From NCBI GenBank assembly GCA_041906305.1, contig JAYRJL010000004.1, positions 124,001-188,000 of the forward strand: DNA of 64,000 bases. The letters run 5' to 3'. A model generated the notes under the pieces. It ran no database searches. It saw only the letters and a program-made list of their open reading frames with translations, and was not told the DNA's origin. Of this stretch, positions 9,360-17,577 are shown one piece after another (the stretch's first letter is position 1; every line of letters starts with the position of its first letter). A program made the position numbers and the translations under genes. Source of the stretch: SHVZ01 sp041906305. Its GTDB lineage: Bacteria > Pseudomonadota > Alphaproteobacteria > SHVZ01.

Positions 9360-9433
9360 TGGCTGGGGGACTAGGATTCGAACCTAGACAACCAGAGTCA
9401 GAGTCTGGGGTCCTACCGTTAGACGATCCCCCA
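9360..9433 (-). tRNA. tRNA-Gln (anticodon CTG)
   Basis: On the minus strand this is a 74-nt cloverleaf with encoded CCA. The acceptor stem is TGGGGGA/TCCCCCA with discriminator G. The anticodon stem CCAGA/TCTGG encloses the loop CTCTGAC, giving anticodon CTG that reads CAG codons. The T arm contains GGTTCGAATCC. A small hairpin (ATTTTC-AAGA-GAAAAT, 9345-9360) abuts the 3' end. The gene is isolated, with no other tRNA nearby. Confidence 0.97.
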
Positions 9434-9564
9434 ACGGTGGCGCCTGCGGGCGCTTAGGTGGGCGCTGTCTATCACAGGCCTGCGGTCATGCAAATACCCG
9501 GACTGGGACCTGGGTTCCCGGCACGACCCGAGCGCCGCCGGAGATGCGCAAGCGGGCGGCTCGC

Positions 9565-9606
9565 TTGACCCATGTCAAAGAGAGGCCGCAGGTGTCTTCC
9601 TATCTT
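9565..9606 (+). promoter_or_regulatory. FNR/FixK-type box and class II promoter before the gene at 9634
   Basis: TTGACCCATGTCAA at 9565-9578 is a perfect inverted TTGAC-N4-GTCAA site. A -10-like TATCTT lies at 9601-9606, about 29.5-34.5 bases after the box centre, which is the spacing of promoters activated by FNR bound at -41.5. The expected transcript start would be near 9613. The regulator FnrN is encoded next door on the opposite strand. Confidence 0.85.
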
Positions 9607-9633
9607 CGGGGCAGCGATAGGGAGATCAGGCAG

Positions 9634-9990
9634 ATGAAGACGATCCGTCTCGAATTGGCGCGCAGCAAGGAATTCCCGGAAGGCAGCGCCACGCATGGCT
9701 ACGAGGTGAAGGCGCCGCTGCAGTCCGATGGGCACCTCGACGTGGACGCATGGCGAAAGCAGCGGGAGCTTTGCACCGTCCGACGTTTCTGGGGCGACGC
9801 CGAGGAGGAGCGGGGACTCCTGGTCCATACCGCCAAGCGGCGCTGGGCCTTTTCCTACGTGCCGGGCGACGATGCCGACGACGAGCCGATCTTTCGTCTC
9901 GACAACCACGTGTTCCGCGCCGGCGAGTACCTCTCGATCACCGAGCACGACGGGGTCGAGCGGACCTTCCGGGTCGCCAGCGTCACATAA
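9634..9990 (+). CDS. Conserved hypothetical protein, putative low-oxygen-induced, 118 aa
   Basis: A small soluble protein with no signal peptide. ATG 9634 was chosen because the product then starts MKTIRLELARSKEFPEGSA and the FNR box sits 56 bases upstream. An earlier in-frame ATG at 9544 would place the box inside the gene. Features include a glycine/histidine-containing N-terminal part (ATHGYE), a central VRRFWGDAEEERG segment and an acidic DDADDE stretch. I recall similar proteins in many alphaproteobacteria, but not a function. Its last 8 bases overlap the convergent fnrN gene. Regulation by FnrN in low oxygen is the best clue to its role. Confidence 0.8.
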   Translation: MKTIRLELARSKEFPEGSATHGYEVKAPLQSDGHLDVDAWRKQRELCTVRRFWGDAEEERGLLVHTAKRRWAFSYVPGDDADDEPIFRLDNHVFRAGEYLSITEHDGVERTFRVASVT

Positions 9991-10720
9991 CGCCGGCGAG
10001 TTCTTCGAGCTTTTCCGGATTGGCCAGGCGGACGCGGTTGCCGTCCAGCAGCTGGATGGTCCCGTCGCGCTTAAGCTGAGTGAAGGTGCGGCTGACGGTC
10101 TCGATCGTGAGGCCGAGATAGTCGGCGATGTCGCTCCGCCCCATCGGCAGATCGACCGGGTTGCCCGGCTTGCCGTGACGGCGCGCGGCATTGGACAGCA
10201 GGGCGAGGAAGGAGGCGAGGCGCTCCTTCGCGGTCTTGCGGCCGAGCAGCAGCATCTGGTCCTGGGCGGCGGCGAGTTCGTGCGAGGCGAGGCCGAGAAG
10301 GCGGCGCTCCAGCTTCGGCATCTCCTCGAGCAGCCGCTCGAGCTTCTCGCGCGGAAACTTGCACAGCTTCGTCTGAGTCAGCGCCTCGGCACTGAAGGCG
10401 TAGGCATCTCGATGCGTGAGGCCGAGGAAGTCCCCAGGGAACAGGAAGCCGGTGATGGCCCGCCGCCCGTCCGGCAGCAGCTTGTAGACCTTCACCGCGC
10501 CCGAGGTGATGTTGAAGACGTGATCGGCCGGATCTGTCTCGTCGAAGATCGTCGCGCCGTCGGCGGCGTCGATTTGCGACATGATCTGGGTGACGCGGAC
10601 CTGCTCGGCGGGCTCGAGGGGCGCACAGACCGAGTATTCGCGAACAGCGCAGTCGTTGCATGGCTTGACCAGCCCCGCCCGGACGTTCCGCTCCTGCGTC
10701 TGCACGGCGAACCACGACAT
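9983..10720 (-). CDS. fnrN: Crp/Fnr-family oxygen-responsive regulator
   Basis: Transcription factor of the FNR group, 245 residues from the start chosen here. The N-terminal cysteines C21-x2-C24-x7-C32 plus a later cysteine (TKLCKF) are the expected ligands of an oxygen-sensitive [4Fe-4S] cluster, in the spacing of FnrN/AadR-type proteins. A cNMP-like beta-roll follows (GAVKVYKLLPDGRRAITGF). The C-terminal helix-turn-helix contains ETVSR, the E-x2-S-R DNA-contact pattern that reads TTGA half-sites. ATG 10720 has AAGGAG 8 bases upstream; the ATG 18 bases earlier (10738) has no good ribosome site. It should activate the four boxes listed here, including those at ccoN and hemN. Confidence 0.93.
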   Translation of the reverse strand: MSWFAVQTQERNVRAGLVKPCNDCAVREYSVCAPLEPAEQVRVTQIMSQIDAADGATIFDETDPADHVFNITSGAVKVYKLLPDGRRAITGFLFPGDFLGLTHRDAYAFSAEALTQTKLCKFPREKLERLLEEMPKLERRLLGLASHELAAAQDQMLLLGRKTAKERLASFLALLSNAARRHGKPGNPVDLPMGRSDIADYLGLTIETVSRTFTQLKRDGTIQLLDGNRVRLANPEKLEELAGVM

Positions 10721-10829
10721 GTCGCTCTCCTTGCCCATCTCGCATCATCCCGTCCGGGGCGGAGAACCACAAACCAATGTTGGTGAAAAGTTGTAATCGG
10801 ATACCGCGGTCAATTGCCGCATCGCGGCA

Positions 10830-11348
10830 TCACCGCAGCGGCATCGTCTCCTCGGCGGCGCGGCCGGGTCCGCGGCGGAGCGGAAGCCGCTTCCGGCACT
10901 GGCTTGCGCCGAGCGCGATGAAGCCGTTGCGCTCGAAGATCGGCAGCGACCAGGCGCAGGTCGGCGTGCCGTCGACGAAAATTATGTCCAGATCCACGGC
11001 GATCGCATGGCATCCGCGGAGATTCGCCATGACCTCCATTCCGTCGATCAGATGGGCGATCGCTTGGTCGCGGCCGGGGAAGTCGGCGATCAGCAGGTTC
11101 CCGATCGCAAGGGTGCGGCCGCTGGCCAGCTCTTCGCGGTTCTGGTGCGTGAACAAGCCGACGATGTAACCGGACTGGTTTTCGGCCGACATGATCCCGC
11201 TGGGCGCGCGACCCCGCTGTTCGGCGGTCAGGGGACGCGCGAACTCGGTCCAGCGGGCGAGGGTCGTGCCCGGAAGAACCGCCTGGACCAGGGGGAAGGC
11301 CTGGCGGATGCGTTCTTGCTCGAGCGGTCGAAGCACAAGAGGACCCAT
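10830..11348 (-). CDS. Hypothetical protein, possible GNAT-like acyltransferase, 172 aa
   Basis: The product begins MGPLVLRPLEQERIRQAFPL and later has a GCHAIAVDLDIIFVDG stretch and FERNGFIALG near the C-terminus. The order of segments (beta strand, charged helix, then a late N-G-F turn) resembles GNAT acetyltransferases, but I do not see a clear acetyl-CoA pyrophosphate-binding loop, so the family call is weak. It is divergent from the universal stress protein gene, and the FNR box at 11385-11398 lies 37 bases before its start. It could therefore also answer to FnrN. Confidence 0.6.
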   Translation of the reverse strand: MGPLVLRPLEQERIRQAFPLVQAVLPGTTLARWTEFARPLTAEQRGRAPSGIMSAENQSGYIVGLFTHQNREELASGRTLAIGNLLIADFPGRDQAIAHLIDGMEVMANLRGCHAIAVDLDIIFVDGTPTCAWSLPIFERNGFIALGASQCRKRLPLRRGPGRAAEETMPLR

Positions 11349-11384
11349 GCACCGCTTTTTAGACGTATCCCGCCCGGGACTTCA

Positions 11385-11426
11385 TTGATGCAGATCAAGG
11401 TGGGTCGGGACCCCCCGTGATGTCTT
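11385..11426 (+). promoter_or_regulatory. FNR/FixK-type box and class II promoter before the usp-hemN genes
   Basis: TTGATGCAGATCAA at 11385-11398, a near-consensus FNR site, lies between divergent genes. TGTCTT at 11421-11426 sits at the same offset from the box centre as the -10-like hexamer at 9601. The start codon of the universal stress gene is 58 bases after the box. The usp gene is followed 7 bases later by hemN, so one promoter could serve both. Confidence 0.85.
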
Positions 11427-11455
11427 TCATCGACTGATCACGAAGGATCCCCCCT

Positions 11456-12238
11456 ATGACGATCAAGACTATTCTCGTCGTGCTTTCCGGCGTTTCGGGC
11501 GACGAGACCCGCCTTGCGGCCGCGCTCCTGCTCGGCGCCCGGTTCGACGCCAGCATCGCCGCGCTTCACGTCAAGCCGTCGCCCGTCATCCTCACCGGAG
11601 GCATGAACGGCGAGATCCCGGCTTCCCTGATCGAGGCTCAGCAGGAGCAGATCGACAAAACCGCCGCCGCGATCGAGGCCGCGGCCATGGCCCAGGCCGG
11701 CCGGGTCGGATCCAAGATCAGCTGGCGGTGCGAAGAGGGAGACGAGGTCTCGGTCGCCGGTGTGCATGCCCGCTATGTCGACCTGGTCGTCGCCGCTCCC
11801 GATGTGGCACGCAATCTCGTCTTCGTCTCGGCGTCGCCTGTCCTGGTGGTTCCGGACGGCACGACGCCGAACGGCCTCAGGCACGCCGTGATCGCCTGGA
11901 ACGGCAGCCGCGAGGCCGCGCGCGCGGTCCGCGACGCGCTGCCCTTGATCCAGGTCATCGGCTCCGCCGACGTGTTGGTCGTCGATCCGCCGACCCAGGA
12001 GATCGGCGCCGACATCGCGCGGCTACTCGCCTCGCACGGCATCAAGGTCGACGTCCGCGAGCGCCTCTCGAACGGCGTCGATATCGGCGGCCTGATCCTC
12101 GACGAAGCCCGGGTCGCCGGTGCCGATCTTCTGGTCATGGGGGCTTATGGCCATTCTCGCCTGCGGGAATGGGTGCTTGGCGGCGCGACCGAAGAGGTCC
12201 TGGAGAGCGCCAAGATTCCCGTCATGCTTTCTCACTGA
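11456..12238 (+). CDS. Universal stress protein, UspA family, tandem type
   Basis: A 260-residue cytoplasmic protein, about twice the size of a single Usp domain, so probably two Usp folds fused. The first half begins MTIKTILVVLSGVSGDE. The second ends with the ATP-binding signature G-A-Y-G-H-S-R-L followed by VLGGATEEVL and IPVMLSH. The ribosome site is GAAGGATC. It lies directly after an FNR box and 7 bases before hemN. Usp genes under FNR control usually help survival in low oxygen; here that is inference from the promoter. Confidence 0.9.
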   Translation: MTIKTILVVLSGVSGDETRLAAALLLGARFDASIAALHVKPSPVILTGGMNGEIPASLIEAQQEQIDKTAAAIEAAAMAQAGRVGSKISWRCEEGDEVSVAGVHARYVDLVVAAPDVARNLVFVSASPVLVVPDGTTPNGLRHAVIAWNGSREAARAVRDALPLIQVIGSADVLVVDPPTQEIGADIARLLASHGIKVDVRERLSNGVDIGGLILDEARVAGADLLVMGAYGHSRLREWVLGGATEEVLESAKIPVMLSH

Positions 12239-12245
12239 GGCGGCG

Positions 12246-13598
12246 ATGGACGCGCGCTTCCTTATCGCGAAGTACGAGGGCCGGGTCCCTCGGTACACGA
12301 GCTACCCGACCGCTCCGCACTTCCGCGCCGTCGTCGGCGACGGCTGGTATCGCGACTGGCTGTCGCGCGTGCGCTCGCCCAAGGGCGTATCGCTGTATCT
12401 CCACGTGCCGTTCTGCCGAAAGATGTGCTGGTACTGCGGCTGCCATACTCGCGTCGCCAAGGACGATGTGCCTGTCCAGGCCTACACGAGCGCGCTCCGG
12501 CGCGAGATCGCGCTGGTCGCCGAGGCGATGGGGCCGCAGTCGCCGGTGGCGCGGATTCACTGGGGCGGTGGAACGCCGACGATTCTCTCGCCCGAAGCAT
12601 TCGGCGCGATCCTGGGCGACCTGAGGCAGCTTTTCGATCTCGGGCCGATGGCCGAGCACGCGGTCGAGATCGATCCGCGGACGCTGACCGATGCCAAGGT
12701 CGCGATGCTGGCGTCCGCGGGCGTCAACCGCGTCAGCTTCGGCATCCAGACCCTCTCCGAGGCGGTTCAGCAGCGGATCAACCGCATCCAGCCTTTCGAC
12801 GTGGTTTCCTCGGCCGTCGAGCGGCTCGCGCATGTCGGCATCCGGTCGTTCAACGCCGACCTGATGTACGGTCTTCCGGCGCAGACCACGGAGGACGTCG
12901 TCGCCACTGTCGAAGCCGTCGCGGGCCTCAAGCCGAGCCGCGTTTCGCTCTTCGGCTATGCCCATGTGCCGTGGATGAAGCCACATCAGCTTCGCATCGA
13001 CGAAGCCGAGCTTCCGGGCTCCTTGCAGCGCTTCGAGCAGCTCCTGGCCGGCGCCGATGCGCTCGCCAAGGCCGGATATGTCCGGATCGGACTGGATCAT
13101 TTCGCCCTGCCGGGCGACGACCTGGTGAAGGCGGCCCGGGCGGGGAGGCTGCGCCGCAACTTCCAGGGCTATACCGACGACGACGCGACGAGCCTGATCG
13201 GTTTGGGGGCGTCGGCGATCAGCGAGACGCCGGAAGGCTACGCGCAGAACCTGACGGCGATTCCCGACTGGCAGCGGGCCGTCTTTGCCGGCCGGCTTCC
13301 GGTCGCGAAGATGCGGGCGCTCTCCCCCGAGGATCGCCTGCGCCGGCGGGTGATCAACGATCTCATGTGCGATCGGACCGCGGACCTGGAAATGCTGCTG
13401 CGCGACCAGGGATATCTTCCGAATCATCTTGCCGACTGCGTCGCCAGGCTCGAGGAGCCCGCCCGCGACGGGCTGGTCGAGATCGATGGCTACCGCATTC
13501 GCGTGACCGATCGCGGCTGGCCCTTCATGCGCAACGTCGCCGCCGCCTTCGACGCGTATCTCGCGCCTGACGAAGTGCGCCACGCCCGGGCGGTGTAG
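12246..13598 (+). CDS. hemN: Oxygen-independent coproporphyrinogen III oxidase
   Basis: Radical SAM enzyme that converts coproporphyrinogen III to protoporphyrinogen IX without oxygen, the step needed for heme synthesis in low oxygen. Length is 450 residues, as in E. coli HemN. The cluster motif is C57-x3-C61-x2-C64 followed by GC, and WGGGTPT lies near residue 105. The extra cysteine after CxxxCxxC and the RYTSYPTAPHF N-terminus set it apart from the HemW chaperone. ATG 12246 is 7 bases after the usp stop. Its heme product would feed the cbb3 oxidase encoded downstream. Confidence 0.95.
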   Translation: MDARFLIAKYEGRVPRYTSYPTAPHFRAVVGDGWYRDWLSRVRSPKGVSLYLHVPFCRKMCWYCGCHTRVAKDDVPVQAYTSALRREIALVAEAMGPQSPVARIHWGGGTPTILSPEAFGAILGDLRQLFDLGPMAEHAVEIDPRTLTDAKVAMLASAGVNRVSFGIQTLSEAVQQRINRIQPFDVVSSAVERLAHVGIRSFNADLMYGLPAQTTEDVVATVEAVAGLKPSRVSLFGYAHVPWMKPHQLRIDEAELPGSLQRFEQLLAGADALAKAGYVRIGLDHFALPGDDLVKAARAGRLRRNFQGYTDDDATSLIGLGASAISETPEGYAQNLTAIPDWQRAVFAGRLPVAKMRALSPEDRLRRRVINDLMCDRTADLEMLLRDQGYLPNHLADCVARLEEPARDGLVEIDGYRIRVTDRGWPFMRNVAAAFDAYLAPDEVRHARAV

Positions 13599-13609
13599 GG
13601 GCCCGGGCC

Positions 13610-14272
13610 GTGGACTTCCTCTGGTCTATATGCGGGCTCGACGCCGGGGCGGGATTGCCGCTGATGGCCGGCATGCTGTTCGCCGGGCTGCTCGGCGGGC
13701 TCGGGCATTGCTCGTTGATGTGCGGACCTTTCGCGCTCGCCCAGATCGCCGAGCGCTTCGCCGCGGGCGCGTCGAGCCGGCTCTGGACCGCGACGCTGAT
13801 GCCGTATCAGGCCGGGCGCCTGACCACCTACGCGGCGCTGGGCGCGGCAGCGGGAGGCCTCGGCGCGGCGACCTCGCGTCTCGCCGATCTCGGCTGGCTT
13901 CCGGCCGCGGCCCTGATGGTGGCGGCGATGGTCTTCGCCGCCCAGGCCGTCGGTCGCATCGGCGGAGGGGGCAACGGTTTCGTCTCTCGCTTCGGCAAGC
14001 CGCGCGGCTTCGCCCTTGGACTCGCCCTGGGTTTCCTTCCGTGCGGGCTCATCTACGGGGCCCTGATCGCCGCCGCCGGTTCGGGCGGCGCGTGGCAAGG
14101 CGCCCTGGGAATGGCGCTCTTCGGCCTCGGAACCGTTCCGTCTCTCGTCGCCGTCGGCTGGCTCGGCCTCGCGGCCGGCAAGCGGTGGCGGACCTTCGCG
14201 CAGATGTCGGCGCCTTACTTCGGCTTCGCCAACGCCGTCATCCTCGCCGTGCTCGCGCTTCGCGCGCTCTAG
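13610..14272 (+). CDS. TauE/SafE-like (COG2836) integral membrane protein
   Basis: A 220-residue inner-membrane protein with about six hydrophobic helices. Start is GTG 13610. It has GLGHCSLMCGPFAL near residue 35 and GFLPCGLIYGAL near 145, cysteine-bearing segments typical of the COG2836 branch of the TauE/SafE family often found beside cbb3 oxidase and hemN genes. The paired cysteines inside the membrane suggest metal (copper) handling for oxidase assembly rather than sulfite export. That role is inference. It follows hemN by 11 bases and is probably cotranscribed. Confidence 0.85.
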   Translation: MDFLWSICGLDAGAGLPLMAGMLFAGLLGGLGHCSLMCGPFALAQIAERFAAGASSRLWTATLMPYQAGRLTTYAALGAAAGGLGAATSRLADLGWLPAAALMVAAMVFAAQAVGRIGGGGNGFVSRFGKPRGFALGLALGFLPCGLIYGALIAAAGSGGAWQGALGMALFGLGTVPSLVAVGWLGLAAGKRWRTFAQMSAPYFGFANAVILAVLALRAL

Positions 14273-14275
14273 CGC

Positions 14276-15049
14276 CTACTCCACGAGATCGCGATAGGCG
14301 TGCCAGGAGGCGAGACCGACAAGCGGCATCGCCACCGCCAGGCCGAGATACATCGTGGCGATGCCGAGCGCCGTGAAGATGACGATCAGCGCCGCCCACA
14401 ACGCCATGGCCTGCCAATTGAGGAGGACCGCCGTGACGCTCGTCGCGATCGCGGTGACCACGCTCACCTCGCGGTCGAGGAGCATGGGGATCGAAACCGC
14501 GGCGAGAGTGAAGACGGCGGCTGCGAGAATGGCGCCGACCAGGGTTCCGAGTACCAGGAAGGAAAGGCTGGTCGGCGAGAACAGCAGCATGTCGAGAAGA
14601 CGGGGGAGGCTCGGCGCCGTGTCGACGAAGAACAGCGCGAACAGGAGCGAGGCGATCCGGACCCAGGCCAGGTGGAAGAGCATCAGGACAAGGCCGAGAA
14701 GCGAGATCTGCAGTGCGTTGCGCCGCCAGGCCGTCGCCGCCTGCATCAGTGTCGGGCGATCGCCGGTCTCGAGGCGGCGGCTGATCTCGTAGAGGCCGAC
14801 CGCAAGCAGGGGAGCCACCAGCATGAATCCCGCCGCAAGCGGCAGGATGAGATAGGGAAGCTCGGCCAGCAGGAGCCCCAGGGTCAGCACGAAGCTGAAG
14901 ACGACGAATCCGCCGCCATAGGCGAGGCTGATTCCGGGGGCATTGGCCAGATCCGACCACCCCCGCGCCAGCCAGAGCCACGGGCGATCGACGGGGACCC
15001 GCCGGATTCGCGGACTAGGGGTCGTGAACACGGGAAAGGTGTTGCTCAT
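14276..15049 (-). CDS. DUF2189 integral membrane protein
   Basis: A 257-residue protein with about six membrane helices and the family's N-terminal signature IRRVPVDRPWLWLARGWSDL near residues 14-33. Function is unknown; relatives are commonly found near cytochrome oxidase genes in alphaproteobacteria. ATG 15049 was chosen because GGGAG lies 7 bases upstream; the frame stays open further upstream, but that would run across the FNR box and the divergent promoter region. It ends 4 bases from the convergent TauE-like gene. Confidence 0.85.
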   Translation of the reverse strand: MSNTFPVFTTPSPRIRRVPVDRPWLWLARGWSDLANAPGISLAYGGGFVVFSFVLTLGLLLAELPYLILPLAAGFMLVAPLLAVGLYEISRRLETGDRPTLMQAATAWRRNALQISLLGLVLMLFHLAWVRIASLLFALFFVDTAPSLPRLLDMLLFSPTSLSFLVLGTLVGAILAAAVFTLAAVSIPMLLDREVSVVTAIATSVTAVLLNWQAMALWAALIVIFTALGIATMYLGLAVAMPLVGLASWHAYRDLVE

Positions 15050-15116
15050 CAATGACTCCCGCGGCCACCGAACAGCGGGGCCGGCGCCACTATGGCCGAG
15101 GGGACACCATGCCGAA

Positions 15117-15158
15117 TTGAGATAAATCAATGCTGCGGCTGCTCGCGCGGGTGACTTT
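15117..15158 (+). promoter_or_regulatory. FNR/FixK box upstream of ccoN
   Basis: TTGAGATAAATCAA at 15117-15130 matches TTGA-N6-TCAA. It lies between the divergent DUF2189 gene and ccoN, 89 bases before the chosen ccoN start. GACTTT/TGACTT occurs at 15152-15158, the place where the other boxes have -10-like hexamers. FixK/FnrN control of ccoNOQP is well established in rhizobia and relatives, which supports this site. Confidence 0.85.
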
Positions 15159-15219
15159 GCCCCCGTGCCGAGGAGCCCTTGCCGGGGCTCCGCACCAGAC
15201 GATTCACGTGGAGCCCGCG

Positions 15220-16659
15220 ATGACGGCGACGACAATGAACGGTGTGAGAGGCGAAGTCAGGGAGGAGTACCTCGAAAACGTCGTTCGTGCCTCGATGGCC
15301 CTGACGATGTTCTGGGGAATCGCCGCGTTCGCGGCAGGCGTCTACATCGCCCTGCAGCTCGCCTTTCCGGCGCTCAACCTCGGCCTGGAGTGGACGACGT
15401 TTGGGCGGCTTCGCCCGCTTCACACCTCGGCGGCGATCTTCGCCTTCGGCGGAACCGCGCTGATCGGTAGCTCCTTCCACGTCGTGCAGCGGACCTGCCG
15501 CGCGCAGCTCTTCGGTGGCGAGCCGGTCGCGTGGTTCATTCTGCTCGGGTACCAGCTCTTCATCGTCGTCGCGGCGACCGGCTACCTCCTGGGCATCACC
15601 CAGGGCCGCGAATACGCCGAGCCCGAGTGGTACGCCGACCTGTGGCTGACGGTCGTCTGGGTGGTCTACCTCGTCGCCTTCGTCGGCACGCTGGTGAAGC
15701 GCGAGGAGCCGCACATCTACGTGGCCAACTGGTTCTATCTCTCGTTCATCCTGACGATCGCGATGCTGCACGTGGTCAACAATCTGGCCATCCCGGTGTC
15801 GTTCGTCGGCACCAAGAGCTACTCGGCCTTCGCCGGCGTCCAGGACGCCCTGACGCAGTGGTGGTACGGGCACAACGCGGTCGGCTTCTTCCTGACCGCG
15901 GGCTTCCTCGGGATGATGTACTACTTCATTCCGAAGGCGGCGAACCGGCCGGTCTATTCCTACCGCCTGTCGATCATTCACTTCTGGTCGCTGATCTTCC
16001 TCTACATCTGGGCAGGTCCGCACCACCTCCACTACACCTCGCTGCCCGAATGGGCGCAGATGCTGGGCATGGCCTTCTCGGTCATGCTGTGGATGCCCTC
16101 GTGGGGCGGGATGATCAACGGCCTGATGACGCTCTCGGGCGCCTGGGACAAGCTCCGCACCGATCCCGGTCTGCGCTTCTCGATCACGGCCGTCGCCTTC
16201 TACGGCATGTCGACCTTCGAGGGGCCGGTCATGTCGATCCGTCCGGTCAACGCGCTCAGCCACTACACCGACTGGACCATCGGACACGTCCACTCGGGCG
16301 CGCTCGGCTGGGTCGCCTTCATCGTCTTCGGCATGATGTATCACCTGGTGCCGGTTCTCTGGAACCGGAAGGACCTCTATTCGAAGAAGCTCGCCGAGGT
16401 CCACTTCTGGGTCTCGACGATCGGCATCGTCCTCTACATCACCGCGATGTGGGTGAGCGGCATCATGCAGGGGCTGATGTGGCGTGCCTATGACGAGCTT
16501 GGCTTCCTCCAGTACTCGTTCGTCGAGACGGTGCAGGCGATGCATCCCTTCTACCTGATCCGCGCCATGGGCGGCGTCCTCTTCCTCACCGGCGCCCTGG
16601 TCATGGCCTACAACCTCTGGCGCACCGCGCGCGGCGACGTCGCGCGGACGGCCGCCTGA
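15220..16659 (+). CDS. ccoN: cbb3-type cytochrome c oxidase subunit I
   Basis: Catalytic subunit of the high-affinity terminal oxidase: reduces O2 to water at the heme b3-CuB site and pumps protons across the inner membrane. Length is 479 residues from ATG 15220. A farther in-frame ATG (15130) overlaps the FNR box and is rejected. Histidine ligands are visible in RPLHTSAAIFAFGG, WYGHNAVGFF, GPHHLHYT and the TIGHVHSG segment near residue 355. About 12 membrane helices. First gene of ccoNOQP. Confidence 0.97.
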   Translation: MTATTMNGVRGEVREEYLENVVRASMALTMFWGIAAFAAGVYIALQLAFPALNLGLEWTTFGRLRPLHTSAAIFAFGGTALIGSSFHVVQRTCRAQLFGGEPVAWFILLGYQLFIVVAATGYLLGITQGREYAEPEWYADLWLTVVWVVYLVAFVGTLVKREEPHIYVANWFYLSFILTIAMLHVVNNLAIPVSFVGTKSYSAFAGVQDALTQWWYGHNAVGFFLTAGFLGMMYYFIPKAANRPVYSYRLSIIHFWSLIFLYIWAGPHHLHYTSLPEWAQMLGMAFSVMLWMPSWGGMINGLMTLSGAWDKLRTDPGLRFSITAVAFYGMSTFEGPVMSIRPVNALSHYTDWTIGHVHSGALGWVAFIVFGMMYHLVPVLWNRKDLYSKKLAEVHFWVSTIGIVLYITAMWVSGIMQGLMWRAYDELGFLQYSFVETVQAMHPFYLIRAMGGVLFLTGALVMAYNLWRTARGDVARTAA

Positions 16660-16677
16660 AGCCGGAAGCACAATCCA

Positions 16678-17403
16678 ATGGTTCTCTCACACGCGAAGAT
16701 CGAGACCAACACTGCGATCCTGCTGGTGTTGTCGCTCCTCACCGTGGTCATCGGCGGCATCGTCGAGATCATCCCTCTCTACACGATCGAGACGACGATC
16801 GAGCGCGTCGAGGGCGTTCGCCCCTATACGCCGCTCGAGCTGGTCGGGCGCAACATCTACATCCGCGAAGGGTGCTACCTCTGCCATAGCCAGCAGATCC
16901 GTCCGTTCCGCGACGAGGTCGAGCGCTACGGCCACTACAGCCTGGCCGCCGAGAGCATGTACGACCATCCGTTCCAGTGGGGCTCGAAGCGCACGGGGCC
17001 GGACCTCGCGCGTGTCGGCGGAAAGTACTCGAACGAGTGGCACGTCGCGCACATGATCGATCCGCGTTCGGTCGTCCCTGAGTCGATCATGCCGTCATAT
17101 CCTTTCCTCGCGGATCGCGAGGTGAAGACCGACGACATCGCCGCGCATCTCCGTGCGGTGCGGATGGTCGGCGTCCCCTACAGCGACGAGATGATCTCCG
17201 CGGCCCGCGCCGACATGGAAGCGCAGCAGAACCCCGACGCCGACACCGCCGATCTCGCGAAGCGCTATCCGAAGGTGCCGATCGGTGCCTTCGACGGCGA
17301 TCCGACGAAGATCACCGAGATGGATGCGCTGGTCGCCTACCTGCAGATGCTTGGCACGCTGGTCGATTTCTCGGCCGTCACGCCGCAGCAGCTGAAGCAG
17401 TAG
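16678..17403 (+). CDS. ccoO: cbb3-type cytochrome c oxidase subunit II
   Basis: Membrane-anchored monoheme cytochrome c that carries electrons from CcoP to CcoN. 241 residues: one N-terminal helix (residues ~11-35), then a periplasmic domain with heme motif C66-Y-L-C69-H70. A late methionine such as that in SIMPSYPFL supplies the second axial ligand in this family. It begins 18 bases after ccoN and is followed 9 bases later by ccoQ. Confidence 0.97.
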   Translation: MVLSHAKIETNTAILLVLSLLTVVIGGIVEIIPLYTIETTIERVEGVRPYTPLELVGRNIYIREGCYLCHSQQIRPFRDEVERYGHYSLAAESMYDHPFQWGSKRTGPDLARVGGKYSNEWHVAHMIDPRSVVPESIMPSYPFLADREVKTDDIAAHLRAVRMVGVPYSDEMISAARADMEAQQNPDADTADLAKRYPKVPIGAFDGDPTKITEMDALVAYLQMLGTLVDFSAVTPQQLKQ

Positions 17404-17412
17404 GAGGAAGTC

Positions 17413-17574
17413 ATGGATCTGGTTTCCATCTATCCGGCGCTCAAGTCGCTCTGGACCGTATGGCTCGTGATGATCTTCCTGCTGCTGATCACCCGCGCCC
17501 TGCGCCCGAGCCGCAAGCCCGAGTTCATCCGGGCCTCGACCATTCCCCTTCGCGACAACGAAGGGCGGGAGTAA
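17413..17574 (+). CDS. ccoQ: cbb3-type cytochrome oxidase small subunit CcoQ
   Basis: A 53-residue single-helix membrane protein: a short N-terminus, a hydrophobic segment SLWTVWLVMIFLLLITRALR, then a polar tail ending DNEGRE. It is preceded by AGGAGGAAGTC, a strong ribosome site. Position between ccoO and ccoP and its size identify CcoQ, which stabilises CcoP in the oxidase. Confidence 0.93.
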   Translation: MDLVSIYPALKSLWTVWLVMIFLLLITRALRPSRKPEFIRASTIPLRDNEGRE

Positions 17575-17577
17575 ATC

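Noticed and set aside
9345..9360. A tRNA-Gln terminator
   Set aside because: The hairpin ATTTTC-AAGA-GAAAAT adjoins the tRNA, but no clear T-run follows in the direction of transcription; mentioned only in the tRNA entry.
15130..15219. A start for CcoN at ATG 15130
   Set aside because: Overlaps the FNR box and adds 30 residues that do not look like CcoN; ATG 15220 is better placed.
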